Of a stretch of DNA of 64,000 nucleotides, positions 46,100-56,104 are shown in pieces. The DNA is taken from positions 1,857,899 to 1,921,898 of the forward strand of contig JANJXV010000187.1 of assembly GCA_024803745.1 (NCBI GenBank), written 5' to 3'. Position 1 is the stretch's first letter; the number at the start of each line of letters is the position of its first letter. The translations under genes were made by a program, and so were the position numbers. The notes below the pieces were generated by a model that saw only the letters and a list, made by a program, of their open reading frames with translations, made no database searches and had not been told where the DNA came from. This DNA comes from Megascapheus bottae. Lineage: Eukaryota > Chordata > Mammalia > Rodentia > Geomyidae.

Positions 46100-46310
46100 T
46101 GATGGATGCTTGCATTTTAAACACATAAATAATAAACATTATTATAAAAATATAATATATAGTAATATATTTATTTGTATAAACATAAATAATATATTCT
46201 ATTATATATTTTATATGTAAATATATGTCTAGGAATATAAATATATGTATAATTATACATGCATATTACTATATGGATATGCAATAGTATGTATTATTAT
46301 AAGAATTATT
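46100..46310. repeat. AT-rich tract
   Basis: Irregular ATAATA, TATATT and AAATATATG units over about 210 bp. Confidence 0.85.
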
Positions 46311-46344
46311 GTTACTTTAGAAACCTGAAAAAGTGTCCATTCAT

Positions 46345-46400
46345 GCAAAGGCACTGGGGTATATCTCAGTTACACCTGATCATGCTTGTTTAGTATGTTT
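46345..46400 (+). mobile_element. ID SINE fragment
   Basis: GCACTGGGGTATATCTCAGT and CATGCTTGTTTAGTATG resemble the 5' half of an old ID monomer. Confidence 0.3.
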
Positions 46401-47199
46401 CCTTCCTTCCCTTGAGGTATTTTAGTTTGCAACTCCTGGTTTAGTTTAATAAGTGAGTCATGAAGGCATCGACCATGAAATTGAAGACGTAGTCACCCAA
46501 GAGTGTATTTTAATTTAAATTTAACATTAGCCAATGCTTCAGGCTAATGATAAACATTACCCAACTGCTGCACACACCCATACACCAAAGTACCCATACA
46601 AGCACACACACAAGCACATGTAGCATCTTTACATGGTGTTCTAGTCATTCAACCAAATACCGAGTTGCCAGAAATAGTCAGGGGTCTTAATAACAAAGAC
46701 TTGACCTCAAAAACAAAAACAAAAGGATTTAACCTTCTCTAAAGGATAGAGGATGGTTTCCCTGAAAATGGGAAGCACAAAGCAAGCCTGGTAACTGAGT
46801 CAAGAAGGAAGCTGGGGAGGTGGCAGAGCTGTTACCCACACCACAGCTCGGTGAGGCCTGGAAGCCTGAAGCCTTGCCAGGCACATTTCACTGGTTGGGG
46901 CTGACTCTCACCTCCTGGTCTTCCTCCAGGCTCCCCTAGAGGCAAGTAGAAGAGAAGCCTCCTTCCCCACTCAGGCTTGCACATGGCACTGGTGTGGAAC
47001 TTGTCCAGGGCTCCCAGGAAAGTCTATCTCCAGGACTCAGCCAGCATGTGAACATTCTGTGCAGCTCAGCCTCTGGGAACAGGAACCTGATTTTCTTCCC
47101 CAGGATCTCTGGACCACAGGGAAGGGAGAAGCGCTTTCTATAATCCTGACAGAAAAGACAGTGTTTCCATTGCCCCATGCCACACAGGGGCCTAATTAA
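46401..47199. other. Unassigned unique sequence
   Basis: Short CA-rich patches lie at 46568-46618. A 100-codon minus-strand frame (46936-47238) has no domain. Confidence 0.4.
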
Positions 47200-47560
47200 A
47201 TCAGCCTGTGTTACAGGGATTGTACCACAGGGCCTCACACTGATCCCCGCTTCTGTTTCTCAGGCCAAGGGGTTCAGATAATGAACCCGAACTGCTTCTC
47301 AATTCATTGCAAATTCCAGAAGGCAGGGGAGGAATTTTAAAAAAAATAAAAAAAAAATTAAGCCAGGGTTGATGTTGCCAGGCTATTAAACCACTCTTCA
47401 TTAAACAAAGTAACGAGAAGGCAGAGGAAGGGGTTGATTTTCTAGCCCGGGGAAGTCTTTGTTACAGAGTTCTGACCTTAAGAACTGACAGCAAAAGGTT
47501 TTGTTCATGGAGCAACTCAGACAATGTCAGTTGGATAAAGAAGTCTGTTTGGATTTTTCA
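47200..47560. promoter_or_regulatory. Candidate conserved non-coding element
   Basis: This repeat-free stretch carries words such as GGTTCAGATAATGAACCCGA (an imperfect inverted GGTTCA/TGAACC pair), CAATTCATTGCAAATTCC, ACTCTTCATTAAACAAAG and CTTTGTTACAGAG. An A-rich interruption lies at 47338-47360. Inference only. Confidence 0.25.
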
Positions 47561-47619
47561 AAGTGCTGGAAGAGGAAGGGAGAGTTTAGAACTGGAAATG
47601 ATGATGATGATGTTGGATA

Positions 47620-47730
47620 CAGAGATACCTGGTCCTGAGTTCACATCCTAGCTCTCTCATTCCCAGCTGTGTGACAGTTCTCAGCTTTATCTGTGCTGGG
47701 TGATGGATATCCAGGGAGTATGCCCACTCC
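47620..47730 (-). mobile_element. MIR SINE fragment
   Basis: TGGTCCTGAGTTCACATCCTA, GCTCTCTCATTCCCAGCTG, TGTGACAGTTCTCAGCTTTA and TCTGTGCTGGGTGATGG keep the antisense MIR order (GGTTCAAATCCTAGCTCTGC .. AGCTGTGTGACCTTGG). Confidence 0.55.
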
Positions 47731-47784
47731 ATCAGTCACAGCTGGCTCAGGTATTGGCTTAATGGAAGCCTGTCTGTCTGCCTG

Positions 47785-47915
47785 CCTGCCTTGCTAGATT
47801 TTGAGTCCTATGAGGGGAAAAGATCTCATCTACTTTGTCTACCCGAGAGTCACTTCTCACCCCCCTCAGTAAATATTGGATGAGCATTTAATGAATTCAC
47901 GAATAAGCAAAGTAA
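47785..47915 (+). mobile_element. L2 LINE 3' end
   Basis: GTCCTATGAGGGGAAAAGATC, CTACTTTGTCTACCCGAGAG, CAGTAAATATTGGATGAGC and TTAATGAATTCACGAATAAG match L2 3' order. Confidence 0.5.
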
Positions 47916-48727
47916 GACGTTTCATTTATCATACCTAGATAATCTTGACAACCACCCCAGGAGACGGGGCCTGCACGACTGCACCCTTTCCAAGCATCTC
48001 CATTGGAGAACCAATTAGCCAGAAAGGTTAGACCAAAACAATTTTTTTTTCTTAAATTCACAAGAACAGACTTTTTTCTGTAATCTTTACCTTGAACCTT
48101 TCTCCCAATTCCCCAAGACTTTCTGCCACACATGCAAAGACTTTCTTCTGAATTTCAAAATCCTCATTCCCATCCCCTTCCCCAGACCCTAGATGATGGA
48201 ACTAAAGAATCACAAAGAATCAAAATACAGCGTTTGTTCTCATTGAAAAGTCCTTGTTTGCCTGCAGGTGAAGGCCCATGAAATCATTTCACACAAGACA
48301 GACAGGCATGCGATGTTTCCCGTCACACATCTGCATCCCACCTGCTTGGACCACTCATCTTATATGGTCCAATGTGCAGTAACCATTGAGGCACATCCCC
48401 TCTAAAATCAACATTTTTCTTGGTAACCTGATCTGCCTCTTTGCTTTATACTTCACATCGCCTCAGAGATTTTATTCTGCCAATGGAAAATGAACGAATG
48501 CCATTTCTTTGGATCTACTTTTGTTAGAAAGGAATAGCATATCTCATTCTGGGAAGACCATTATCAACTGGTATCACAATGCCCACCTTTGTCTCTGCTC
48601 TAGAATTTCAGAGATATGAACCTTACAAGTCTATGGATTCATTCTGTTTTGCATTTTTGTGGGCAATCCATTAGCCTGTCAGAGGCCAGTGAGCCAAGGA
48701 CAATTGTAGATCTTTGTTTTCTTTTTC

Positions 48728-48957
48728 AATTTCCTTTTTTTTTTCTTGATGGTACCACTGGTGGAATTCAGGGCCTCATGCTTCCTGAGCAAGCACTCTG
48801 CCATTTGAGCACACAGTAGTCCTTTTCAGTTCACTTGCTTTTAGTTTCTCAAATAGATTCTTGGGCTTTTACCCAGGCTTTCTTCAGATCACGATCCTCC
48901 TACTTCTGCCTCCTGAGTACCTGGGATGACAGATATGGGCTACCATGCCCAGCAATG
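48728..48957 (-). mobile_element. Old B1-dID-type SINE
   Basis: T-run, GGTACCACTGGTGGAATTCA, GGGCCTCATGCTTCCTGAGC (ID part) and GATCCTCCTACTTCTGCCTC, CTGAGTACCTGGGATGACAG (B1 part) appear in the expected antisense order. Confidence 0.6.
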
Positions 48958-49349
48958 CAAATCATAAGTTTTTAAGATCAAATAGAATAAAGGATGGTTG
49001 GCTATCATTGATTTTCTGAGAAATCAATATCCAAATCAACTATCTAAGTCACCATTTACATTCAAATAGTCTACACAAAGCTACGGTGTTCTTGAGCCCA
49101 GTTCCACAGTCAGGTTAGAAACCTATGGGTTGGAATAACTACTATAAATCGGACTTTTCCAAATATAAGTGATTGTCTTTTAGACCACATGGAATGCTTA
49201 CAGAAATTGTGAATTCCAAGGCTTACCTCCTAGAGAGTTTAATAACACAGGGGACCCCCAGAATGTATAGCCCTGATCCATACCCTGCTTCTGCAGGAAG
49301 GGGCTTCAAGTAACTTCATGAGCTCATTGCACGCCCTCCAGTGCGACAC

Positions 49350-49495
49350 TCAAGTGCTCTCAGGCTTAATTTCCTCATCTGAACACCAGGTACGAAAACA
49401 CCCAGGCAATGTCACGAAATGCTGCCAAGTTAATCTGTGCGGAGGTGGTTGGCAATTCTATCAAGTGCTCTATACAGGTATAAAGTATTCCAGTT
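49350..49495 (-). mobile_element. MIR SINE, diverged
   Basis: CAGGCTTAATTTCCTCATCTG and ATCAAGTGCTCTATACAGG resemble antisense MIR blocks (CTCAGTTTCCTCATCTG .. AAAGTGCTTTGCACAG). Confidence 0.35.
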
Positions 49496-49599
49496 TTCAG
49501 CTCACTTGGTTGTAATGTTTTTTATTTTTGCTTATTGGGGACCAGTTTCAGGTGATTTGCAAGGTCCACTGTATAAAGGAAATATAAAAAGCAAATTTG

Positions 49600-49788
49600 G
49601 GCTGGGAGTTTGGCCTACTGGTAGAGTGTTTGCTTTGCATGCACAGAGACCCAGGTTCGATTCCTTGGTACCACATACATAGAAAAAAGCCGGAAGTGGT
49701 GCTGAAGCTCAAGTGGTAGAGCTCTAGCCTTGAGAAAGTCCAAGGACAGTGCTCAGGCCCTGAGCTCAAGCCCAGGACTGGTTTAAAA
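49600..49788 (+). mobile_element. IDL-Geo-type SINE with perfect 14-bp TSD
   Basis: The copy is intact and nearly identical over its second monomer to the one at 39259 (shared GTGGTGCTGAAGCTCAAGTG, TTGAGAAAGTCCAAGGACAG). AAAAAGCAAATTTG repeats exactly at 49586-49599 and 49789-49802. Confidence 0.95.
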
Positions 49789-49871
49789 AAAAAGCAAATT
49801 TGATGATGATGCCAAGCTGATAGCCATGGGGGTTCTAAACTGCATGGGTTCTGTGGGTGTGTCGAAAACTT

Positions 49872-50068
49872 AAGGAGTAATGGCTGTAATCCTAGAGGCC
49901 ATTCTGGAGGCTAGAATATGAGAAAAGTCTATGGGAGACTCTTATCTCCAATTCACTACCAAAAGCAACAACAAAAGAAACAGAAATGGAGCTGTGGTTC
50001 AAGTGGTGAAGCTCTAGAGTTTCTGCAAAGAAGCTCAGGTATAGCACCCAGCCCTAAGTTCAAAACAA
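49872..50068 (+). mobile_element. B1-dID SINE, diverged
   Basis: GGCTGTAATCCTAGAGGCCAT, GGAGACTCTTATCTCCAATTC and GGAGCTGTGGTTCAAGTGG mark B1 and ID parts. Its A-rich tail (CAAAACAAAAACAAAG) is the insertion site of the next SINE. Confidence 0.75.
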
Positions 50069-50075
50069 AAACAAA

Positions 50076-50298
50076 GCCCAGCATGGTGGCTCATGCCTGT
50101 AATCCTAGCTACTCAGGAGGCTGAGATCTGAGGATCAAGGTTCAAAGCCAGCCCCAGCACAAAAGGACCTGAGACTCTTATCTCCAATTAACCTCTAGAA
50201 AACAGGAAGTGGGGCTTGGCTCAAGGGTCGGGTGGTAGCCTTGAGCCGAAGAGCTCAGGGACAGCACCCAGGCTGAGTTCAAGCCCTATGACCCACAA
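50076..50298 (+). mobile_element. B1-dID SINE (GTGGGGCTTGG subfamily)
   Basis: GCCCAGCATGGTGGCTCATG head, CTAGCTACTCAGGAGGCTGA, and an ID part with GGAAGTGGGGCTTGGCTCAA match the copy at 20802 closely and the inner copy at 17277. It ends in A10. Confidence 0.9.
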
Positions 50299-50746
50299 AA
50301 AAAAAAGAGACAATTCTAGCCCAAAGTCAATGGCAAATAGTGGTAACATGTCCAACTCTTAAGTAAAAGGTGACAGCTTTGGAAAAGCTACTGAAGATTC
50401 AAAACCACTACTGTGTATGCACACTCCCCCACCTCTCCTTCCATTGTCCCAGGATTAAATATTCATTGCCTTTCTCTGTGCAAACAGAGACAGAGCCTAA
50501 GACACACATCATAAAAAATGCAATGTAAAGTTTCTCCCTAATTTCAGTTTCTGTATTAGAAATGCATTTTTGAATGACCTTCCCACTGCTGGGGTCGAAC
50601 ACCTAATCTTCCCTGCCCGGGTGAGTGTTATTCTGGGGAAACGTGTGTGTGTATGGAAGACCAAGAGATCAAGGACAAATCCCCATCAGCTGTCTGGCAA
50701 TCCTCACCCCATCAACACACACAGTGTTCAACATATGTTCAGGAAG

Positions 50747-50930
50747 TCAGGCGCTGGTAGCTCATACCTGTAATCCTAGCTACTCAGAAGGCTGAGATCT
50801 GAGGATCATGGTTCAAAGCCAGCCTGGGCAGGAAAAGTCCAGGAGACTTTTATCTCCAATCCATCACCAGAAAAACAGAAGCGACACTGTGACTCAAAGC
50901 AGTAGAACACTAGCCTGCAGAAAAAGATGA
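50747..50930 (+). mobile_element. B1-dID SINE, 3' truncated
   Basis: The head is TCAGGCGCTGGTAGCTCATA and the body GAGACTTTTATCTCCAATCC. The ID part stops after AACACTAGCCTGCAG, before the usual CCCAGGCCCTGAGTTCAAG end. Confidence 0.85.
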
Positions 50931-50935
50931 AGGCC

Positions 50936-52003
50936 CACAACCAGCGTGAGCCACTGGCACTCTGTTTCCACTGCTCTTTTGAAGGCAGGGATATTTACAT
51001 TAACATATTGTATATGATTCCTATGAAACTCCAAATACGCGTGAAAGAAAATACAACAGCACTCACCAAGTTCTACTACGTTTTCTTCCGACTAACTCCT
51101 GTTTACAAACGTTGAAGGCTCTAGTGTAGCTCAGGAAACCTTTTCAAAGCTCCAGCAGTTAATTATAGCTGACTCTGGGGCTGAGAAAGCCGACTACACT
51201 ACACTCTGAGATCAATGGCTCTGGCTAGACTGGGAGGGGAGAAATGCCACTCAGATGGTAATCACTGAATGCTTCTCAAACCCAGGGAAGCAAGGCAGGG
51301 CCTCACTCCCATAATCCTCTGCACCAGCTCTTCCACACAGGTCAATGCAAAAGCAGCCTGCACTCCCCAAGCAAAACCTGCCACAGCTCTCCAGAGAAAC
51401 AAACGACATTCCCATACAGAACGTATTATGTGTATATATTACTACTTACGCTATCATAATACATGCAAATGTAAAGAATATAACGTAGAATATCCAAACA
51501 TACAATGAAGTGCATCACTGATTGTTGAGCCCTCCAGCTGGGCCCATAGCCTGTGCTGCAACTACAGAACTTGAGCGGGCAGATGTCTCTATTGGTATAT
51601 TGGCTTACATTACTGTGGATGCGCACTCAAGAGTGAGACTTATTTACTTGGGCTTTCCCCCCCCATTCTGTCAATTAGAAAGGGCAAGCCCTGGTTTGCC
51701 ACCTTCTCCACCATTGTAACTGCTTTGCTTACTATACGGAAGTCCTCAGGTAATTCTTGCCAAGTGGATGGATGCTGGCAAAAGACTTAGAGAAACCATC
51801 TGCCAAGAATTAATAGAGGTTACTCTGCAGAGAGATTAGGAGATGACTTTTAAATACACTGCTGTTACCCTTTTTAATTTTAATATTTTTGGAGCCAACT
51901 TCTGCGGAAACTATTTTTCTAATGAAGAAGAAAATGAAATGAATGTAGCTTGGGACCCAAGTGATCCCAAACATGAATAGTAGCTAAGAAGTTTAGCCTT
52001 CAA
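50936..52003. other. Unassigned unique sequence
   Basis: No mobile element or gene was recognised. A short AT-rich patch lies at 51425-51485. Confidence 0.4.
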
Positions 52004-52122
52004 AAGCCAGGCACGTGCCTGTCATCCTAGTCACTCAGGAGGCTGAGACCTGAGGATCACAGTCCAAAGCCAGCCTGGACAGAAAAGTCCATGAGACTCG
52101 AATCTCTGCTTAATCAACAAAG
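52004..52122 (+). mobile_element. B1-dID SINE, B1 part only
   Basis: GCCAGGCACGTGCCTGTCATC, ACTCAGGAGGCTGAGACCTG and AAAAGTCCATGAGACTCGAA are clear. The ID part is missing after TTAATCAACAAAG. Confidence 0.8.
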
Positions 52123-52194
52123 CTCATTGGTGGGTGAGAAGAATGCACAGCACTGACACCCATGGAGGGACGGTGTAAGTAGATCAGGCCTCTG

Positions 52195-52209
52195 CCGCCA
52201 GGGGGCGTC
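52195..52209 (+). promoter_or_regulatory. Strong CTCF-like motif
   Basis: CCGCCAGGGGGCGTC fits the CTCF core CCDSYAGRKGGCRS except for T at the last position. It contains two CpGs, is repeat-free and lies about 70 bp after a truncated B1-dID. A core this good is rare in random AT-rich DNA. Occupancy cannot be judged from sequence. Confidence 0.6.
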
Positions 52210-53000
52210 TCCTCCATCTAGAGCTGCATGGCCAGCTGGTGAACAGGAGGGGAAGGCTGTCCTTTGAGATGCTATCTGTAATGCAGCCAGCTGGCAGATA
52301 GCTTGGTGCAACGCAAGCCTGGCATTTAATAAACCAGAAGTGTCGTTTTACTACTGAACCCTCTCCTTTATACTAAGAAGATAATGAAGACACTATCTGG
52401 CATTTCTTGGGGCATCTGGAAGAGTTAAAGAAGTGAAGAGCTTGCTTTGCTCTGGAGAGGAGGAAGATAAATCTTTACACGCAGAGGAAAAGCCTGTATA
52501 AAAAATGGATCTTCTTTGGTATTGGAGGAGAGGAGGGAGCTATAATTTGTTTGTAAAGGGCACTTCGAAGTTTTACTTCAGCAATTTTATTACAAATTAA
52601 CAAGACAACCCTCATAAGCATAAAATAACAACCATAAAGATAGAGGTGGGATTTTTTTTAAAGCTTTTATCTCAACCAGTAGGAATGCTGTTATAAAAGA
52701 TGGATACGTAAAATAAGGCAGAGGATAGTTTTGGATAAGAGGGTGAACTAGAATGCCCTGCACGTCACAGACACAGGATACTAGGAATGGAAGTTTGGGG
52801 GATTAATTGAAGAAGAGTTCTCCAGAGATATAAAGAGAGGCAGAGAAAGTGAATTCCTGAGAAAAATGATAATCAGGGTGATGTTCCCCCCAGTGCCAGG
52901 AATTGTTTGATGAATCGGTGGCATTTTGATATCTAATATTTCATTTCAAGTGATTGCTTATCATGGTTCATGCTGTAATTTCCTGCCATTAGCCAAAGCA
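52210..53000. other. Unassigned unique sequence
   Basis: AT-rich sequence without any recognised repeat or gene. Confidence 0.4.
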
Positions 53001-53208
53001 AGAAGGGGAGGGGGGAGAGGGGGAGGGAGGGAGAGGGAGGAGGAGAAGGAAGGGGAGAGGAAGGGGGAGAGGGAGAGGGGGAGAGAGGTGGAGGGAGAGG
53101 GGGAGAGAGGTGGAGGGAGGGAGGGAGGGAGGGGAGAGGGAGGGGGAGAGGGGGAGAGAGAGGGAGAGAGAGAGAGAGGAAGAGAGAGAGAGAGGAAGAG
53201 AGAGAGAG
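53001..53208. repeat. Polypurine tract (GGGAGA)n
   Basis: More than 200 bp of almost pure purine on the plus strand. G-rich GGGGGAGAGG units on the left shift to AGAGAGAGGAAG units on the right. It contains an internal near-duplication around GAGGTGGAGGGAGAGGGGGA. Open frames through it are artefacts. Confidence 0.97.
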
Positions 53209-53904
53209 TCTCCATTTAAACAAGTCACACCATGAGGACTAAACCTGTCATTCTTAAGCATAAGAGAATCTTCAAGAGACTACTTTTCTAGTTAATATAG
53301 CTAATTCGAACTAGTACCGAGGCTTTCCTATGTATTAGGAAAACTATGGAAACTTGTATTTTCAGACTTTGCTCTTTATTTTCCCGGAATTGACAAGTTT
53401 TTCAGATCAAATTCTCTTTAAATCCAAAAGCAGACCCTTTTCATAGAAACAAAGAATTTAGTTAATATATAGATTTTATTTCCACACACAATAAAAAGAA
53501 GTTGTCGCTGTGGCATTATTTTAAGAAAAGCTGTGAGAGTTGAGAAGCTACAAGTGATAACTCCCCAGAGGTAGAAACCCAACACAAGACAGGACCAGAG
53601 CAAAGAATCCCTGTAGACACCGGACGAGGTATCAGACTTTTTTTCTCCCCCCTTGGATCAGAGCTCAATGCTTCCATTTAAAATGTTCACCAATTCAATG
53701 CATATTTAAGGCTGCATGGTGTAATGTTTACACACAATGGAATGGCTACCGTGGCCCAGCCATCCTTCATCTCATGTAGCTTGTGTCTATGGCAAAACAC
53801 CTCAAATCTATACTCGCAAAAATAAGTCTGTACATTGTAGATGAACAGGAAAACGAGGAAACAGCTCAAAAGTCAGGAAACAAAGGGGAGCTGGCAAGGA
53901 TTCC
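53209..53904. other. Unassigned unique sequence
   Basis: AT-rich, with no repeat or gene recognised. Confidence 0.4.
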
Positions 53905-54080
53905 CAGAGGAAGTGACATTTGAAGGATGAGGAAGATGGTCTCACCACACTGGTGGAAGCAGCTACCTGAAAGTACAGGGGACATATGAGTCTGGGTGGG
54001 GAAACCAAGAAATGTTTGGTATTATCAGAGTTGATGAAGGTTATGGAGAAGTAACAGGATCTGACTTTGAAAAGTAGTCA
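53905..54080 (+). mobile_element. Ancient mammalian repeat, middle part
   Basis: AGAGGAAGTGACATTTGAAGG, GATGAGGAAGATGG and AACAGGATCTGACTTTG match the 'GAGGTGACATTTGAGC .. GACATGATCTGACTTA' blocks of the family also suspected at 9530-9745 and 11050-11300. Confidence 0.4.
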
Positions 54081-54110
54081 GAGGTCTCTGGTCTGTATTG
54101 ATAGGAACCT

Positions 54111-54341
54111 TTTTGTTGTTTCTTGTCATTTGTGGGGCTTGAACTCGAGGCCTGACCGTCTTTTGCACAAGGCTAATGATCTACTACTTTGAGCCACAGC
54201 TCTACTTCTGGTTTGTGAGTGGTTCACTAAGGATGAGAGTTTTACTGGGACTTTTCTGCCCCGGCTAGCTTCAAATTGCAATCCTCAGATTTCAGTCTCC
54301 CGAGTAGCTAGGATTACAGATGTGAGCCACTGGCACCCAGT
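54111..54341 (-). mobile_element. B1-dID SINE with 13-bp TSD
   Basis: The antisense ID part (GGGGCTTGAACTCGAGGCCT) and B1 part (CGAGTAGCTAGGATTACAGA) are both present. TTGATAGGAACCT (54098-54110) and TTGATATGAACTT (54342-54354) form an imperfect target duplication. Confidence 0.85.
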
Positions 54342-54989
54342 TTGATATGAACTTCAAAAGATCCATTCAGTGTAGAGAAGGAAAACTGGAGATTATGTAA
54401 GGATGCAAAAGACTCCTATTTCTAATAGACACTCTACCACTAACTTAAGCAATCCACTTTCCCAGCCTTCAGAACCTTCAAGGAAAGCCTGGGGAGATGT
54501 GTTTCTGTCCTCTGAACACTGTGTAAAAACACAAGTGGGAATGAGGAGGCGGGAAATGGCATATCTAAGAATGAGCTAGGATAAACCTACCGAAGGGGAG
54601 CACTCCACTAAAAGTGCTCAGAACAAATGCATGGGATGCAGAAAGCCCTCTGAGTCACCAAGTTCCGCGGGCAAAGCATGCTGCCACCCAGAAATCTGGA
54701 AGAAACCTCCATGGTGTTTTTCATGGCAGTGACATGATTTTCTATTTCCTTCCACCACATACAAAGGCTCCAGGTCATCCTCATTCTTGCAAATACAATG
54801 GTCTTCTGATGTCAGCAGGCTGGCAGCTTTGAGCCTTGATCTTGATAGCTTTGATGTTTTTCACTTCCCTCATGACTGGTAACTGGAAACCTTTTTTTCC
54901 CCCCCTCTTGAATGAATAAACACATTGGTCATTTCTAGATGCTCCTTGGAGAAACTCTATGCAGAGTCTCTGGCCTGTTTTCTAATGGA

Positions 54990-55305
54990 CTTGTTAACAC
55001 TGCATTGGTAATTGGACTGTAGGAGCTCTTCGTGTATTTCAGAAATTAGGCCTTTGTTTTTTTCTTTCCACAGGCATCCCAAGGGCTGGCAGACATTTTC
55101 TCACACGTTTGCAAGTTTCCATTTTGTCAGTGACGTATTTCTTTTTGCCGCACAGAAGCTCTTAAGTTCGATGCAGTCTTATCTGTCTACTTTTGCTTTT
55201 CCTCCAGATGTTGCTGAAGTTAATTCCGTGACTTCTCTGTCAAGACCGCGTCTGGTGAGGCTTTGACTTTTTGTTCCAAAAGTTTTACCCACAAGAAAAA
55301 AACAT
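54990..55305 (-). mobile_element. Old L1 fragment, antisense
   Basis: GGACTGTAGGAGCTCTTCGTG, GGCAGACATTTTCTCACACG, GCACAGAAGCTCTTAAGTTCG, GATGCAGTCTTATCTGTCTAC and AAAAGTTTTACCCAC follow the antisense L1 internal order familiar from primate and rodent L1s (GTAGGAGTTCTTTATATAT .. AATATTTTCTCCCATTC .. AGAAGCTTTTTAGTTTGAT .. AGTCCCATTTGTCTAT). The plus-strand frame of 84 codons across it is therefore not a gene. Confidence 0.6.
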
Positions 55306-55309
55306 TTGA

Positions 55310-55760
55310 AATCACCGCCTTGAGTGATTAGTACACCAAAATCTCGAGAACAATTAGCATTCCCAAAATGCTGCTCGTATGTGAATGGCTTTCACTGGCA
55401 TCAGAATGACCAAATTAGATCAATTAATTCTATCATTTAATTAATTACATGTCCCAGGGCTATCTTAAAGGCCTCAGATAACAACTAAAAAGAAACCCCA
55501 AACAGTTGCTTTGATATCAAGTAGTTACATCCCTAAGTCTTACTTAATAAGGAATAGCCCAATTGAAAACAAGAGGGCATTATTATTTTATCAGCACTCT
55601 GAAACAAATGCACTAAATGGTTTGTTACCAATCTGCAAGTTATCTTTATACCATCCAGACGAGGTAGTTCAAATCCTACGTGATTTGCATGTAAGCCCTT
55701 CTGGTCACCACACAATCAAACTGAATAATGTCACTCATCTTCAGGTAAAATGGTGTTTAT
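55310..55760. promoter_or_regulatory. Candidate conserved non-coding element with octamer
   Basis: Repeat-free AT-rich block with many homeodomain-like TAATTA/ATTAAT words (GATCAATTAATTCTATCATT, TTAATTAATTACATGTC) and a perfect POU octamer ATTTGCAT at about 55682-55689. CpGs persist at CCAGACGAGG and CCTACGTGATT. Inferred enhancer-like texture only. Confidence 0.3.
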
Positions 55761-55869
55761 AATGTCCTGAGAGACTATAGGGACCGCCAGTAGTCCTCTT
55801 TTCCTTCTCTCACATGAAAATATAGCATTTGAAATTTGAAAGATAGAAAACAAAACCCAGACTTCATAG

Positions 55870-56104
55870 GTGCCAATTCTGGGCCTTGAACTCAGTGCCT
55901 AGGTGCTGCCCCTGAGTGTTTTGCTCAAGGCTAGTACTGTACCACTTGAGTCACAGCTCCACTTCCAGCTTTTTTGGGAGTGGTTTCTTTAGAGATAAGA
56001 GACTTATGGACTTTACTGGCCAGGCTGGCTTCAAACGGAGGGATTCTCAGATCTCAGCCTCCTGAGTATCTAGGATTCCAGGTGTGAGTGATTGATGCCC
56101 AGCT
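55870..56104 (-). mobile_element. B1-dID SINE
   Basis: GGGCCTTGAACTCAGTGCCT, GCTCAAGGCTAGTACTGTAC, CAGGCTGGCTTCAAACGGAG and CTCAGCCTCCTGAGTATCTA define both halves. A 2-3 nt insertion (ACGGAGGGATTCTC) lies in the B1 part. Confidence 0.85.

Noticed and set aside
50615..50632. Splice donor CCCGG|GTGAGT
   Set aside because: No plausible acceptor with a pyrimidine tract lies upstream at exon distance, and the frame offers no support.
52926..53261. Glu-Arg-Gly and Ser-Pro-Leu open frames
   Set aside because: They come from the polypurine tract.
55012..55266. 84-codon frame
   Set aside because: The DNA matches an antisense old L1 segment, so the frame is incidental.
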